Source: Nitrospinaceae bacterium | Lineage (GTDB): Bacteria > Nitrospinota > Nitrospinia > Nitrospinales > Nitrospinaceae | DNA: 64,000 nucleotides | NCBI GenBank assembly: GCA_029261395.1 | Contig: JAJDBJ010000008.1 | Coordinates: forward strand, 24,173-88,172 | Direction: 5' to 3' | Shown: piece after piece, positions 53,967 through 62,857 of the stretch | Position numbering within the stretch: position 1 is the first letter of the stretch | Layout of the letters: the number at the start of each line of letters is the position of its first letter | Position numbers and translations under genes: made by a program | The notes under the pieces: generated by a model | What the model was told of the DNA's origin: nothing | The model's input: only the letters and a program-made list of their open reading frames with translations | Databases searched by the model: none

Positions 53967-54119
53967 CTAAGATACCCGCACGGTCAAGGTGGAATGTTGT
54001 TCCGGTTGCAGAGTAAACGACCGTCCGATGAGCCTTCCATTAACGAAGGCAATGATACGCGTTCGTTCAGGATTTTGGAAGCCGTCGACCGTTAGTTCGG
54101 CGAGCCCTGGCAGATTCAT
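53967..54119 (-). CDS. Possible 50-aa ORF or gene remnant
   Basis: A minus-strand frame of 50 aa (MNLPGLAELTVDGF... ending STLTVRVS) starts directly after an in-frame TGA, with GGAACGGG just upstream. The composition is beta-rich and protein-like, and the short length suggests either a small protein or the remains of a C-terminal beta-sandwich domain. It lies between the M28 gene and pcm. No homology is recognised. Confidence 0.3.
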   Translation of the reverse strand: MNLPGLAELTVDGFQNPERTRIIAFVNGRLIGRSFTLQPEQHSTLTVRVS

Positions 54120-54149
54120 TCAACCCGTTCCATAAACCACACGTCGATC

Positions 54150-54818
54150 ATGAACCTGCCCACTCACACTTTTAAACAATACGCCGGCCACCGTCAAAAG
54201 ATGATCGAAGAGATCATCAACCGTGGCATCAGGGACCTGCGAGTGATCGAGGCGATGAGCCGGGTGCCGCGTCATCTGTTTGTGCGCGATTCGTTTCACC
54301 ATAAAGCCTACGGTGACCATCCGCTCCCCATCGGCGAAAGCCAGACCATTTCGCAACCGTACGTGGTCGCCGCGATGTCCGAGGTCTTGCAGTTGACCGG
54401 TGAAGAACGGGTATTGGAGATCGGTACCGGCTCCGGTTACCAGACCGCCATTTTGTCAGAGTTGGCGGCTCAGGTGTTCACCATCGAGCGGGTGAAATCG
54501 CTCGGCCAGCAGGCGAAACAATTGCTGGACGGCTTGGGGTACACTCACATCAACTACAAAATATTCGACGGCACCTACGGCTGGCAGGAACTGGGACCGT
54601 ACGACGCGGTGGTGGTCACCGCCGCCGGACCGGAAGTGCCGCAGGCGCTGATCGATCAGGTAAAAGACGGTGGGCGCATCGTGGCCCCCATCGGCGACGA
54701 CCAGGGTCAGGAACTGCGGATCTATACCAAGCGCGGCAAACGCCTCAGTATGAAACGCATGGGCGACTGCTTTTTCGTTCCGCTGATCGGCAAATACGGC
54801 GTACCGGAAGGGGAATAA
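54150..54818 (+). CDS. pcm: Protein-L-isoaspartate O-methyltransferase
   Basis: The 222-aa enzyme methylates L-isoaspartyl residues to start their repair. Family motifs are MSRVPRHLFV, PIGESQTISQPYVVAAM (60-76), VLEIGTGSGYQTAIL (88-102, SAM binding) and VVTAAGPEVPQ. It is upstream of and co-oriented with a phosphoribosyltransferase gene. The isoaspartyl peptidase at 9618 could process what escapes repair. Confidence 0.96.
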   Translation: MNLPTHTFKQYAGHRQKMIEEIINRGIRDLRVIEAMSRVPRHLFVRDSFHHKAYGDHPLPIGESQTISQPYVVAAMSEVLQLTGEERVLEIGTGSGYQTAILSELAAQVFTIERVKSLGQQAKQLLDGLGYTHINYKIFDGTYGWQELGPYDAVVVTAAGPEVPQALIDQVKDGGRIVAPIGDDQGQELRIYTKRGKRLSMKRMGDCFFVPLIGKYGVPEGE

Positions 54819-54878
54819 AACCCGGCGTCCAGAGTCATTGATAACAGAAATAAAAACTGAATCCAGGAGGTTCAATCG

Positions 54879-55424
54879 GTGTTTTCCAGAATCAAAAAAA
54901 AAGGTGAGTTTGTTTTCGGGCCGGGCATCAAGTCCGCCTACGATTATGATTACGCATCGTTGTCGGACACGATGAGCGACGCGTATTGCTCCCAACTGGT
55001 TCGCAAGCTGGAAAGCTGGCAGAAACAGCACGGCAAGTTCAACGTGGTGGTGGGCATCGAAACGGAAGGCATCCGCATTGGTTACCAACTGGCGCATAAG
55101 ATGAACCTGCCCTTTTACATCATGCCGCACAAGCGCACCGAGCTCGAACAGTTGGGCGTTCCTTCGCTACCTGCCGATACCCATTGGCTGATCGTCGACG
55201 ACATCGTTACCACCGGCACCCATTTCATGAACGCCGTTGACCAGCTGGATATAGAAGACAAGCCGGAGTCCATCACCTACGCCTGCATGATCAAACGCAA
55301 TCCGGACAATCTCGACTTCTCCGCCGTGACGGGGAGCCGCGACAAGGAACAGCGATGGGTGCGCACCGAGCGCTCCGACCTCATCGACAAACGCCTCATC
55401 GCCCTTTACTCCGAGCCGGAATAA
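54879..55424 (+). CDS. Type I phosphoribosyltransferase, orotate-PRT-like
   Basis: A GTG start follows AGGAGG at 7 bases, giving 181 aa. The PRPP-binding signature is LIVDDIVTTGTHF (104-116), and VVVGIETEGIRIGYQLA (56-72) forms the upstream lobe. It resembles orotate or adenine phosphoribosyltransferases but lacks clear base-specific features, so the substrate is open. It follows pcm by 60 bases. Confidence 0.8.
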   Translation: MFSRIKKKGEFVFGPGIKSAYDYDYASLSDTMSDAYCSQLVRKLESWQKQHGKFNVVVGIETEGIRIGYQLAHKMNLPFYIMPHKRTELEQLGVPSLPADTHWLIVDDIVTTGTHFMNAVDQLDIEDKPESITYACMIKRNPDNLDFSAVTGSRDKEQRWVRTERSDLIDKRLIALYSEPE

Positions 55425-55517
55425 ATCAGGTCGACTATTTCACGAATGCTTGTGACTCTCCTACTCTGAGCGGTTTTCCGCTTTGCCTGATTCAACATTC
55501 AGCAGGGATTTAAAGCG

Positions 55518-56498
55518 TCAGAAGTCCGGACACAGTTCGCGATGGGTTCCTGCGAGTTGTTGCCGGTAGGCGTCTGCCGCTTTGTCCGTTCTGGATGCGG
55601 CTCTCTGTAATATATTTTCTAGCAGACGGCAGGATTCTTTATTTCTCCCCAATTCATCCAGCGCATAGGCGAGGTTGTTATGAGCAGGCCAGTGGTCCGG
55701 GGCGTGTTGGAGTGCGGTGCGATAGGCGTGTTCCGCCTTGCTGTGTTCGTTCAGTGCCATCCGTGCATTGCCCAAACCAAACCATGCATCAGCGTTTTGC
55801 GGGTACTGCGCCAATAACGTGCGATACGCGGTGACAGCGATGGCCTGCTGTCCGATGTGTTCCAGTTGAGCCGCCTCCTTCAGCCAGTGGGCCGGGTTAG
55901 TGAATGGAGGCCATCGGTCCGGCGGTGCGGCGACATACCCCCATGAGTCGGCCCGGGTCCAGGTAGCGTTGAATGTGAAGAAAGGTGTGAACGTAGACTT
56001 TCTTTGGCCGCTGTGCAGGTACAACCCGTTTTGGGAAAGATCATATCCGACGACCACGGCGTAATGCCAGAACGGTATCCAGGACAACCCCAGATTTTGG
56101 AAGACGAGAACAGGATAACCGGAATGGACGCTTGCTAAGATGTCTTCCAGGCTATCCAAAGGCAGGGCCAGAAAACCGTTGCGTCGTATGGCTGCGACCA
56201 TGTCGTGTTGAAACGTGCCCTCACGTCCGGGGGTGTAGACCATGGAGGCGGCTTCGGGCTGGGACAGGTTTTCCCCCTGGTATTGCACGACCATGGCCAG
56301 CGAAGCGGGGCCGCAGTAAAGATCTTCCTGAGCAATAAAGGGGACCGTGTCGAGAATATGGCGCGAGGCTATCCCCGACTGCTCCAGAGCTTTAATATCG
56401 ACTGGAGGAGACGATAGCGTGGAACAGGACGCCAGTAACAGGGCCGTCCATCCCGCCACCCAAAGGCGCCAAGGCATCCCGCCATTATTTTTTGCCAT
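55518..56498 (-). CDS. C39-like cysteine peptidase lipoprotein with TPRs (PA2778 type)
   Basis: Starting at MAKNNGGMPWRL (326 aa), the protein has a signal ending in the lipobox LLASC (C25), a C39-like papain-fold domain (about 40-190) with EDLYCGPASLAMVV (catalytic C62) and FWHYAVVVGYD (catalytic H145), and C-terminal TPRs (about 210-310). PA2778-type proteins sit with PA2779-type partners, and the next gene upstream is one. The ATG overlaps that gene's end by 14 bases. Export or cleavage substrates are unknown. Confidence 0.87.
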   Translation of the reverse strand: MAKNNGGMPWRLWVAGWTALLLASCSTLSSPPVDIKALEQSGIASRHILDTVPFIAQEDLYCGPASLAMVVQYQGENLSQPEAASMVYTPGREGTFQHDMVAAIRRNGFLALPLDSLEDILASVHSGYPVLVFQNLGLSWIPFWHYAVVVGYDLSQNGLYLHSGQRKSTFTPFFTFNATWTRADSWGYVAAPPDRWPPFTNPAHWLKEAAQLEHIGQQAIAVTAYRTLLAQYPQNADAWFGLGNARMALNEHSKAEHAYRTALQHAPDHWPAHNNLAYALDELGRNKESCRLLENILQRAASRTDKAADAYRQQLAGTHRELCPDF

Positions 56499-56889
56499 GC
56501 TGGCTTTTGACAAACGGGAAGACGTCGGTTAAGCCAAAAATATCAGTCAACAGTAGGACAATAAAAACGAACAGAACAGCACCCACCACAACCCCGACGG
56601 CACCCTCACCTGCGGGCAGGGTGTCCAACCGGCCTTTCACCTGCATCACTTCGGTATCGGACAGCGCATGCACCCGTTGCGCCGCTTCTGCTGGAGATAA
56701 ACCGTAGGCCTGCAATTCGTTGCGTACATCGCTCCGCTCCAGAAGGTTCAGAATAGCATTCCGGTTTTGCTCCACCTGTTGCCGCGACAGCACCTCGCCC
56801 GTAGGGATGAAGCCCGCCCATGCGGTGTGCGTGAAAGCGATACAAATGATCAATGTATAGGTCAGGATCTTCAAAAGAAAATGTTTCAT
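56485..56889 (-). CDS. PA2779-family small membrane protein
   Basis: The 134-aa protein has an N-terminal signal or helix (about 5-25), a helical middle (VLSRQQVEQNRNAIL, LERSDVRNELQAYGLSPAEA) and a C-terminal transmembrane helix (about 98-120). This is the pattern of the PA2779 family, always found next to the PA2778 cysteine peptidase gene. A role in a membrane-bound peptidase pair is inferred from this pairing only. Confidence 0.87.
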   Translation of the reverse strand: MKHFLLKILTYTLIICIAFTHTAWAGFIPTGEVLSRQQVEQNRNAILNLLERSDVRNELQAYGLSPAEAAQRVHALSDTEVMQVKGRLDTLPAGEGAVGVVVGAVLFVFIVLLLTDIFGLTDVFPFVKSQHGKK

Positions 56890-57305
56890 GTTTACCCCGG
56901 TAGAATTGTTTAAGTTTCAGCAATGGGATTAAATGGTATGAATAAAAAAATTATATCACGTGAGTCACAACCCGACAATGTGCGGGCTACGGTCCCAAGT
57001 GTTATTCGGTCCTCGAAACCCTCCGCTTCATTATTACGGTGCAGGAGAGGGTAAAAAATATTGAAGAGGAGCTCAGCGGATTTGGCGGGTCATTCTGAGG
57101 AGCCGTATGCGATGAAGAGTCTATGTTTTGACTGTGGTTTGTTATCCCGCAATCCTATCCCAGCCAGGATTATTGGAGCGAAAATTTAGGGTTTCTTTTG
57201 TGCGGGGAACGGCGGTAGTCTAAGGGGAGGTAACATAGGGATTGGCGCTGTGCATCAAAGGTTCCTATATTGAAATGTGAGTCCCACCAACTGGAGGACC
57301 GGGTT
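56890..57305. other. Intergenic region with interspersed repeat
   Basis: No credible gene is seen. GTCATTCTGAGGAGCCGTA at 57089-57107, continuing to GAAGAGTCTATG (57114-57125), matches the common bacterial intergenic repeat GTCATTCTGAGGAG. Related copies lie at about 11324 and 12758. A short ATG frame at about 57112 stays too short to call. Confidence 0.5.
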
Positions 57306-57965
57306 ATGCGATGGATGATTTTAATTTCAGGACTGCTCCTATCAGGATGTTACGCGCATTACCAGCCCAGGTATCAGGGGCCACCTCCTTTGCAGTCCAC
57401 CAGCATCGCGCAGGCGAATGCCATGGTCGGCGTACAGCAACCGGCGGCCTACAAGGTGGGCTTTATGGCAGGTTGCGACAGTGGATACCTTTCCGCAGGA
57501 AATACTTCCTATATCTTTAAAAAAGATGCGGACCGCTTCGATACGGATGACGTGTACCAGCAGGGATGGAACGACGGCTTCAACCGGTGCGTCTCCGGCT
57601 CTGGGGTGACGGCCAGCAATTATAATCAAGGCTATTACGGTTATAATTATTATTATCCCGATACCTTTTACTCAGGATTTTATAATCCCAGTTATTATTA
57701 TGCCCCCGGTTACTCCCTCTGGCTGGGCTACTATGGATATCCCCGTCACGGCCATTACTCCTACAACCGAAATTATTACTACACTCCCTGGTACGGCGGT
57801 CACAAACACCGGGGCAGTGGATATAAAGGCTATCGCAAGGGACCTTATATCGGTAAACACCGAGGCGGAGGCCATAAAAGCGGGGGAGGTCAAGGTGGGG
57901 GTCACAGAGGCCGGGGTAACAAGGGCGGTAGCCACAAAGGTGGTGGCAAGTACTGGATTCGTTGA
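57306..57965 (+). CDS. Tyr/Gly/His-rich lipoprotein
   Basis: The ATG at 57306 follows GGAGG and gives a signal with lipobox LLSGC (C15). The 219-aa mature protein has a folded-looking N-terminal half (about 40-110, with GFMAGCDSGYLSAGN and WNDGFNRC) and a Tyr/Asn-rich then Gly/His/Lys-rich low-complexity C-terminal half. Such tails are often adhesive or metal-binding. No family is recognised. Transcription ends at a terminator 16 bases on. Confidence 0.75.
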   Translation: MRWMILISGLLLSGCYAHYQPRYQGPPPLQSTSIAQANAMVGVQQPAAYKVGFMAGCDSGYLSAGNTSYIFKKDADRFDTDDVYQQGWNDGFNRCVSGSGVTASNYNQGYYGYNYYYPDTFYSGFYNPSYYYAPGYSLWLGYYGYPRHGHYSYNRNYYYTPWYGGHKHRGSGYKGYRKGPYIGKHRGGGHKSGGGQGGGHRGRGNKGGSHKGGGKYWIR

Positions 57966-57966
57966 T

Positions 57967-60273
57967 TCATTCAGGAAATGAAAAAAGGCGCTCACTTGTG
58001 GGGCGTCTTTTTTTATGAGTGAGTAACGTGATTCCAATGCATCCCCCCATCAAAAAAACCAGAGTAGCTCCGCTGATGACGAAGCCGGCCCGGAATCCTT
58101 CCTGTTCGTAATGAAAAATCACCTGATGGTCGCCTTCGTCCAGAGGGAGCGTGCGGAAAAAATGATTGCCGCGCAGAATGGTTGCGGCTTTTCCGTCTAC
58201 GGTGGCTTGCCAGCCGGGGTAGTACGCATCCAGCAACACCAGATATCCTTTGCCTTTTTGACGGGTGCGGATTTCTACAGAGTTGGGTTGGTATTTTAGA
58301 GTCACCACTTCACCTTGAAAAGGGGTGTCCGACGCGGCAGGGAGGGGTGAGTCGACCAACACATGAGCTCTTGGATCGAAATCGGAGTTGAAATATGTTT
58401 CAGGGATAAGCAACGGATTCATGGCCTGCGCTCCCGATACCATGAAAGCCCGGGGCAGGGCATCGAGCCGTGTGAGTTGCGCTTTTGGATTGATCAGTGT
58501 GCCGTCTGGTGACTGTTCCCACTTGCCGGCGGTGACGGTGTATTTCACATTGAATCGCTTAAGGATTTCGAGTTTCCTCTTCTCGCGTAAATCGAAAAAT
58601 ATATGATTGAAAATTCCCTGGTCCCTGGTTTCCACGCCGAGAGATCCTTGCAAGGTTTGAAGGCCGTACAGGGTTCCGAGGGATGAATGTAAAATGTTTT
58701 TAATATCCTGATAATTCATCAAGGTCTGGGAATTCTCATTGGGTGGGGGATTTTGGTAGGTTCTCAATAAGTCTGCCTGGCTGAATATTCGGAAATGATC
58801 GTGATCCTGATTCAAGGTTTTTGCAATGGGAGGAGTGTCATCAAAAAACTTCCGGTCAGTGAAAACAATCAGAGATTGATTGTGAATCATGAGGTCGGTC
58901 AGGATAACGAATAGGGTGATGCCCCAGACAAGAGTGGGGGTAATCCGGTTCCAGAAAAACAAGCCGCAGGACAGGCCGAAAAGAGCCAGAAATATCTGCG
59001 GGTAAAATGATGCCGTCTCGGCATTAATGCTGTAAATAAAAAATCCCACAACCATGGCCGCCAGCAGGATACCAAACCCTTTTTTGAGTGAGGCAGAGGC
59101 GGTCTGTCCGGTAGTGATCAACGCGTCGAGGGTCATGCCGACCAGATAAGTCATGCTGAACGCCGAGAGGAAAAAAAACTTCTCGGGATAGCGGAACTGT
59201 TTAAGCAAGGGCACCCAATCATAAAGAAATGGATACAGCGGATTGAATTTCCCGAGAGAGAGAAAGATTCCGACCCAGAAAACAATCCACCAGAAATAGA
59301 TCCGGCGATGGGTTTTAAAAAAAAATACAGCCGCCACCAGGCACAGCGCAGGCAAGATCCCCATGTAAAGAATGTCTATGAAAGCCATCTTGGCTTGGTT
59401 TTGGAATTGCAGGCTGATGGCCTCCGGTGAGGCAGGAACAAACAGTTGTGACAGCGCGGAAGGGGCAAGTGACCAGTGTGCATGATCCGCATATTTTAAA
59501 CCGAGGGCTCTTGTCGAATTTTGAGCAAAATGATAGGAGGGGAGCAATTGGAAAGCGGTGAGGGCCAGGGAGCAGAGCATCACCAAGCCCATCCAAAGAC
59601 TGTTTCTCGCAACTCGGTTGCCCTTTGTTTTCTGGTGAGACCCGAGAGCATGGAAAAAGATCAACAAGGTGGAAAGAATGCTGAATTCGGGACTGCCTGC
59701 CAGGGTTTGAATAGAACAAGCAGTAATAGAAAGGATGAGATAACGGATATGGTTTTCGCGGAGAAATTTCTCAAAGAAAAAGAAAAACCACGGAAACCAG
59801 GCGATGGAATGGAAATGATTACTAAGACTGCTGATAGACAGAAAAAAGCCGCCCAGTAGTGCCGTCAGACAGGAGCATACCGCGGCCATCGGAGAAACTC
59901 CCCAAAACCGTAGTAGCACATAAATGCCTGAAATCAGAATCGTGTGGTGGAACACCAGGCTCAGGTTGAAGGCGAGCATAAAATCGCTCAGAAAAAAAAT
60001 GAGGCTGGGGGGGTAAAACACTTCGGTTTGCAGGGCCGCCATGAAAGGCAAACCCGTAAACAGTCCCGGCTTCCAGAAGGGAATAAACCCCTCTTGGTAT
60101 GCTTGATGGAGATAAGCATACATCGGGACATTGAAGAAGGTGGTATCGCTGTCAAATACCGTTTTATTGCCAAACACCAGGGGGAAATACAATAACAATA
60201 AGATGACGGAGAGAAAGCCGAGAGCTTTCGCCTCGCGATAGAAGGCATTCTTGTCCATGGAGATGGTTGGCAT
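57967..60273 (-). CDS. YfhO-family multi-pass membrane protein
   Basis: Starting at MPTISMDKNA (768 aa), this is a large integral membrane protein with about twelve helices (25-445) and a C-terminal soluble domain (about 530-735) before a last membrane helix (about 735-755). FDSDTTFFNVPMYAY near the N-terminus and the LLDAYYPGWQATVDGK segment are YfhO hallmarks. YfhO proteins are GT-C-like and help glycosylate teichoic acids or other envelope polymers; here the acceptor is unknown. The gene lies next to mltA. Confidence 0.85.
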   Translation of the reverse strand: MPTISMDKNAFYREAKALGFLSVILLLLYFPLVFGNKTVFDSDTTFFNVPMYAYLHQAYQEGFIPFWKPGLFTGLPFMAALQTEVFYPPSLIFFLSDFMLAFNLSLVFHHTILISGIYVLLRFWGVSPMAAVCSCLTALLGGFFLSISSLSNHFHSIAWFPWFFFFFEKFLRENHIRYLILSITACSIQTLAGSPEFSILSTLLIFFHALGSHQKTKGNRVARNSLWMGLVMLCSLALTAFQLLPSYHFAQNSTRALGLKYADHAHWSLAPSALSQLFVPASPEAISLQFQNQAKMAFIDILYMGILPALCLVAAVFFFKTHRRIYFWWIVFWVGIFLSLGKFNPLYPFLYDWVPLLKQFRYPEKFFFLSAFSMTYLVGMTLDALITTGQTASASLKKGFGILLAAMVVGFFIYSINAETASFYPQIFLALFGLSCGLFFWNRITPTLVWGITLFVILTDLMIHNQSLIVFTDRKFFDDTPPIAKTLNQDHDHFRIFSQADLLRTYQNPPPNENSQTLMNYQDIKNILHSSLGTLYGLQTLQGSLGVETRDQGIFNHIFFDLREKRKLEILKRFNVKYTVTAGKWEQSPDGTLINPKAQLTRLDALPRAFMVSGAQAMNPLLIPETYFNSDFDPRAHVLVDSPLPAASDTPFQGEVVTLKYQPNSVEIRTRQKGKGYLVLLDAYYPGWQATVDGKAATILRGNHFFRTLPLDEGDHQVIFHYEQEGFRAGFVISGATLVFLMGGCIGITLLTHKKRRPTSERLFSFPE
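57981..58014 (+). terminator. Terminator of the Tyr-rich lipoprotein gene
   Basis: GGCGCTCAC and GTGGGGCGTC form a stem around a short loop, flanked by A6 on the left and T7 on the right, so it works in both directions. It overlaps the 3' coding end of the YfhO-type gene. Confidence 0.75.
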
Positions 60274-60291
60274 GCTTCTCAGGTAGAGCAA

Positions 60292-61749
60292 TTACTTTTT
60301 AAGAAGATAGGTCATGTGTCCCGTGCGTTTGTAATGACCGGCCGCCGCACCCGCAGGTTCGCCGACACCGAAGTATAAGTCCACCCGACCCGGTCCTTTG
60401 ATGGCCGATCCGGTATCCTGATCGATCACAAATCGCGATACTTTTTGCCATCCGGTGATTTCCAGCTCGTCATTCAATATCGGTTTTTCCACGGTGATGA
60501 ACACTAGTCCGCCGGCCGGGTACAACGATTTGTCGGTGGCGATGGAGCGTCCCGCCACCAGCTCGGCACCACCGGAGCCGCGCGGTGAACTGTCGGAGTT
60601 CTGGAAAAAGATGTAACGGTTGTTGCGGAACAGGTACTTGTCGATGTCCTCGGGATGATCACGGAAGTATTGTTTCATTCCCTGCATCGACCCCTGGGCG
60701 GACTTGATGACTCCGTCTTTGAGCATTTGTTTGCCGACGCTGTGGTACGGGAAATGATTGGAGGCCATGTACTGGACGGCCTGCAGGGTGCCGTCTGGAA
60801 ACGCCAGATAACCCGATCCCTGAATGTGCAGGAAATAGCGTTCGAGATCATCCTGGAGCCAGGCCAGCTCCAATTGCTGATTGCTGAGCGCCTGACCGCC
60901 GTCGATGTCTTCCCGCGTCAGTAGAGTCCGGTCCCGGATCTGAGTCAAATGATAACCCGGCTCGAGACGAGGCGTTCCTGGCGGGTTCAACCCTGCCCGT
61001 GTTTCGGGATACCATTCCGGTTTCTGGTATAGGGGGTAAATAAAGTTCTGCGATTTTTCCCGCCGAGCTGGAATGATCGGCGTGTAGTAACCGGTAAACA
61101 CCACCGGACGTCCTGCCCGGTGATAGCCTGCGGTGATCACTTCAAACTGTTCGTTGAGACGACGGTTGAACTCCTCTTCAGAAATATCCTGCTCCACCAA
61201 ATCCATGAAGGCGTGCAAGGTGTCCACCAGATGCTGGCGGGTCACACGGCGCGGCCCGAGCCGAACGCGCCGGGTCAGGTCGGCGTGTTCCATGACGCTC
61301 AACTGTTTGAGGATCGCCTCCTTGAGGGACTCCCGGCTCATGTCATCTATCCACGGTAAAGCGACTTCCTGAACCGAGCTGTCCGGCGCTTCCGGTTCAG
61401 GAGGTTGAATCGTGTTGTAGGGGGACGGGGCAAGTTCTTCCGGAGTCCGCGTCCATATCGGTGCCGGTTCCAACGCATCCACCCTTTGACGGTTTTTATC
61501 GACCGAATAATCCGCCGCGTCAGGCAGATCAATGACGGTGTTTCTTTGAGCGGATGAGCGGTAGGAAACCTGAATGGCTTGTGTCTGGGGACGGGCGTCC
61601 TCGTTAGCCGCAGAAGGATTTGCTGAGTTTGGAGAGGGGCGACTTGCTTTTTTGTGGCTGGACACGCCCAGTGTGGAACAGGCCCCCAGCAGAACACAGA
61701 GTCCTCCACATAAAATCCATTGCCCCACGCGGTTCAATTGTATTCTCAT
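60292..61749 (-). CDS. mltA: Membrane-bound lytic murein transglycosylase A
   Basis: The start at MRIQLNRVGQ (485 aa) yields a signal with lipobox LLGAC (C24). A Ser/Pro-rich linker (about 25-130) precedes the MltA barrel (about 180-400, with FTGYYTPIIPA and FLHIQGSGYLAFPDGT) and the 3D domain (about 405-470, with FVIDQDTGSAIKGPGRVDLYFG) containing the catalytic Asp. MltA cleaves peptidoglycan glycan strands to anhydromuropeptides. It lies 28 bases downstream of rnhA. Confidence 0.94.
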   Translation of the reverse strand: MRIQLNRVGQWILCGGLCVLLGACSTLGVSSHKKASRPSPNSANPSAANEDARPQTQAIQVSYRSSAQRNTVIDLPDAADYSVDKNRQRVDALEPAPIWTRTPEELAPSPYNTIQPPEPEAPDSSVQEVALPWIDDMSRESLKEAILKQLSVMEHADLTRRVRLGPRRVTRQHLVDTLHAFMDLVEQDISEEEFNRRLNEQFEVITAGYHRAGRPVVFTGYYTPIIPARREKSQNFIYPLYQKPEWYPETRAGLNPPGTPRLEPGYHLTQIRDRTLLTREDIDGGQALSNQQLELAWLQDDLERYFLHIQGSGYLAFPDGTLQAVQYMASNHFPYHSVGKQMLKDGVIKSAQGSMQGMKQYFRDHPEDIDKYLFRNNRYIFFQNSDSSPRGSGGAELVAGRSIATDKSLYPAGGLVFITVEKPILNDELEITGWQKVSRFVIDQDTGSAIKGPGRVDLYFGVGEPAGAAAGHYKRTGHMTYLLKK

Positions 61750-61777
61750 AAGAGGTTGAGTGGTGTTTTGCACATGA

Positions 61778-62212
61778 TCAATAAAGTTCGTCGACGCCCT
61801 GATTGGCGAGTACGTCGGCGCGTTCATTTTCCGGGTGACCGTTATGACCCCGTACCCAGACCCATTTGATTTTGTGGTGATCGCTCAATTTCTTCAGCTC
61901 CAGCCACAGGTCTTTGTTCTTGACCGGTTGCCTGGAGGCAGTGACCCAGTTTTTGCGAATCCAGCCGTTGATCCATTCCGTCATGCCCTTGACCACATAT
62001 TGTGAATCCGTGGTCAATTCCACTTCGCAAGGTTTCTTCAAATGTTGCAGAGCAACAATGATGGCGGTCATTTCCATGATGTTGTTGGTGGTGTTCTTTT
62101 GGCCGCCTTTCAGTTCCAGCGTTTTTCCGTTCTGAACGATAATGCATCCGTAACCACCGGGGCCAGGGTTGCCCTTGCAGGCCCCATCGGTATAAATTTT
62201 AACTTTTTCCAT
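61778..62212 (-). CDS. rnhA: Ribonuclease HI
   Basis: The 144-aa enzyme has the DEDD active site: D9 (IYTDGACKGNPGPGG), E47 (IMEMTA), D69 (TTDSQYVV) and D133 (ERADVLAN), with H123 in the handle loop. It removes RNA from RNA-DNA hybrids. It opens a transcript continuing into mltA and the YfhO-type gene. Confidence 0.96.
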   Translation of the reverse strand: MEKVKIYTDGACKGNPGPGGYGCIIVQNGKTLELKGGQKNTTNNIMEMTAIIVALQHLKKPCEVELTTDSQYVVKGMTEWINGWIRKNWVTASRQPVKNKDLWLELKKLSDHHKIKWVWVRGHNGHPENERADVLANQGVDELY

Positions 62213-62768
62213 AAGGTGTGAGCCAGTTCCTGAAAATAGGGTAATCTATTGATTTTAAAAACGTAATGAAGAAATCAATATAACATATTTCTCGGCTGGA
62301 AATTAAGGTGAACGAAAAATTTTCATTTAAAGAGGTCGTTAGGTTCACCGGGCTCCGGAGGAATACTCTATGACTCAAGATGATCATTAATGAAATCAGG
62401 ATTTCCCTTCCATCCTTCCTTTGAGACATAGGCCATCGGACCTGTGGTTGTTGCAAGGGCCTCTTGCTCATAAAAGCAGAATATTTATCCTTCCCGGTGC
62501 ATACTCAGGTGCAGGAATGATGCTGTTAATGCGCTGTTTTAGGAGTCGAAAAAGGCAATAGAGTGATGTCTTCGGGTTTTTAGATTATATAAGTATTTGT
62601 TTTTAAATGGATTTTTTTGGGTTCGCGGGAAAATAGAGCGAGGTATTTGAATTTTTAGGTTTACAGTGAAAGTTGGTTCCGGTGGGAATTATTGGGAGTG
62701 GCTAATATTTAGTTGGAACTGCTGGGGAAATCAGTACAATCAACAATAATTAATTGAATGGAAAAGGT
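62213..62768. other. Long gene-free region upstream of the oxidoreductase promoter
   Basis: No convincing ORF, RNA or repeat is seen across these 556 bases. The region separates divergent rnhA and the CODH-like subunit gene and should contain both promoters. Confidence 0.5.
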
Positions 62769-62798
62769 TTGACAAGGCCCTAAGGAGTGTTTTATAGT
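62769..62798 (+). promoter_or_regulatory. Sigma-70 promoter of the oxidoreductase operon
   Basis: TTGACA at 62769-62774 and TATAGT at 62793-62798 with an 18-base spacer. Expected start is about 62805, 53 bases before the ATG, which has AAGGA-type ribosome sequence ahead of it. Confidence 0.65.
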
Positions 62799-62857
62799 TG
62801 GGTCTCACAAATGGAACTAAAAGGAAGATAAACCTTTAAAATAAAAGGATTTAAGGT

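Noticed and set aside
57112..57192. 26-codon ORF after the interspersed repeat
   Set aside because: Too short, no ribosome site, overlaps repeat sequence.
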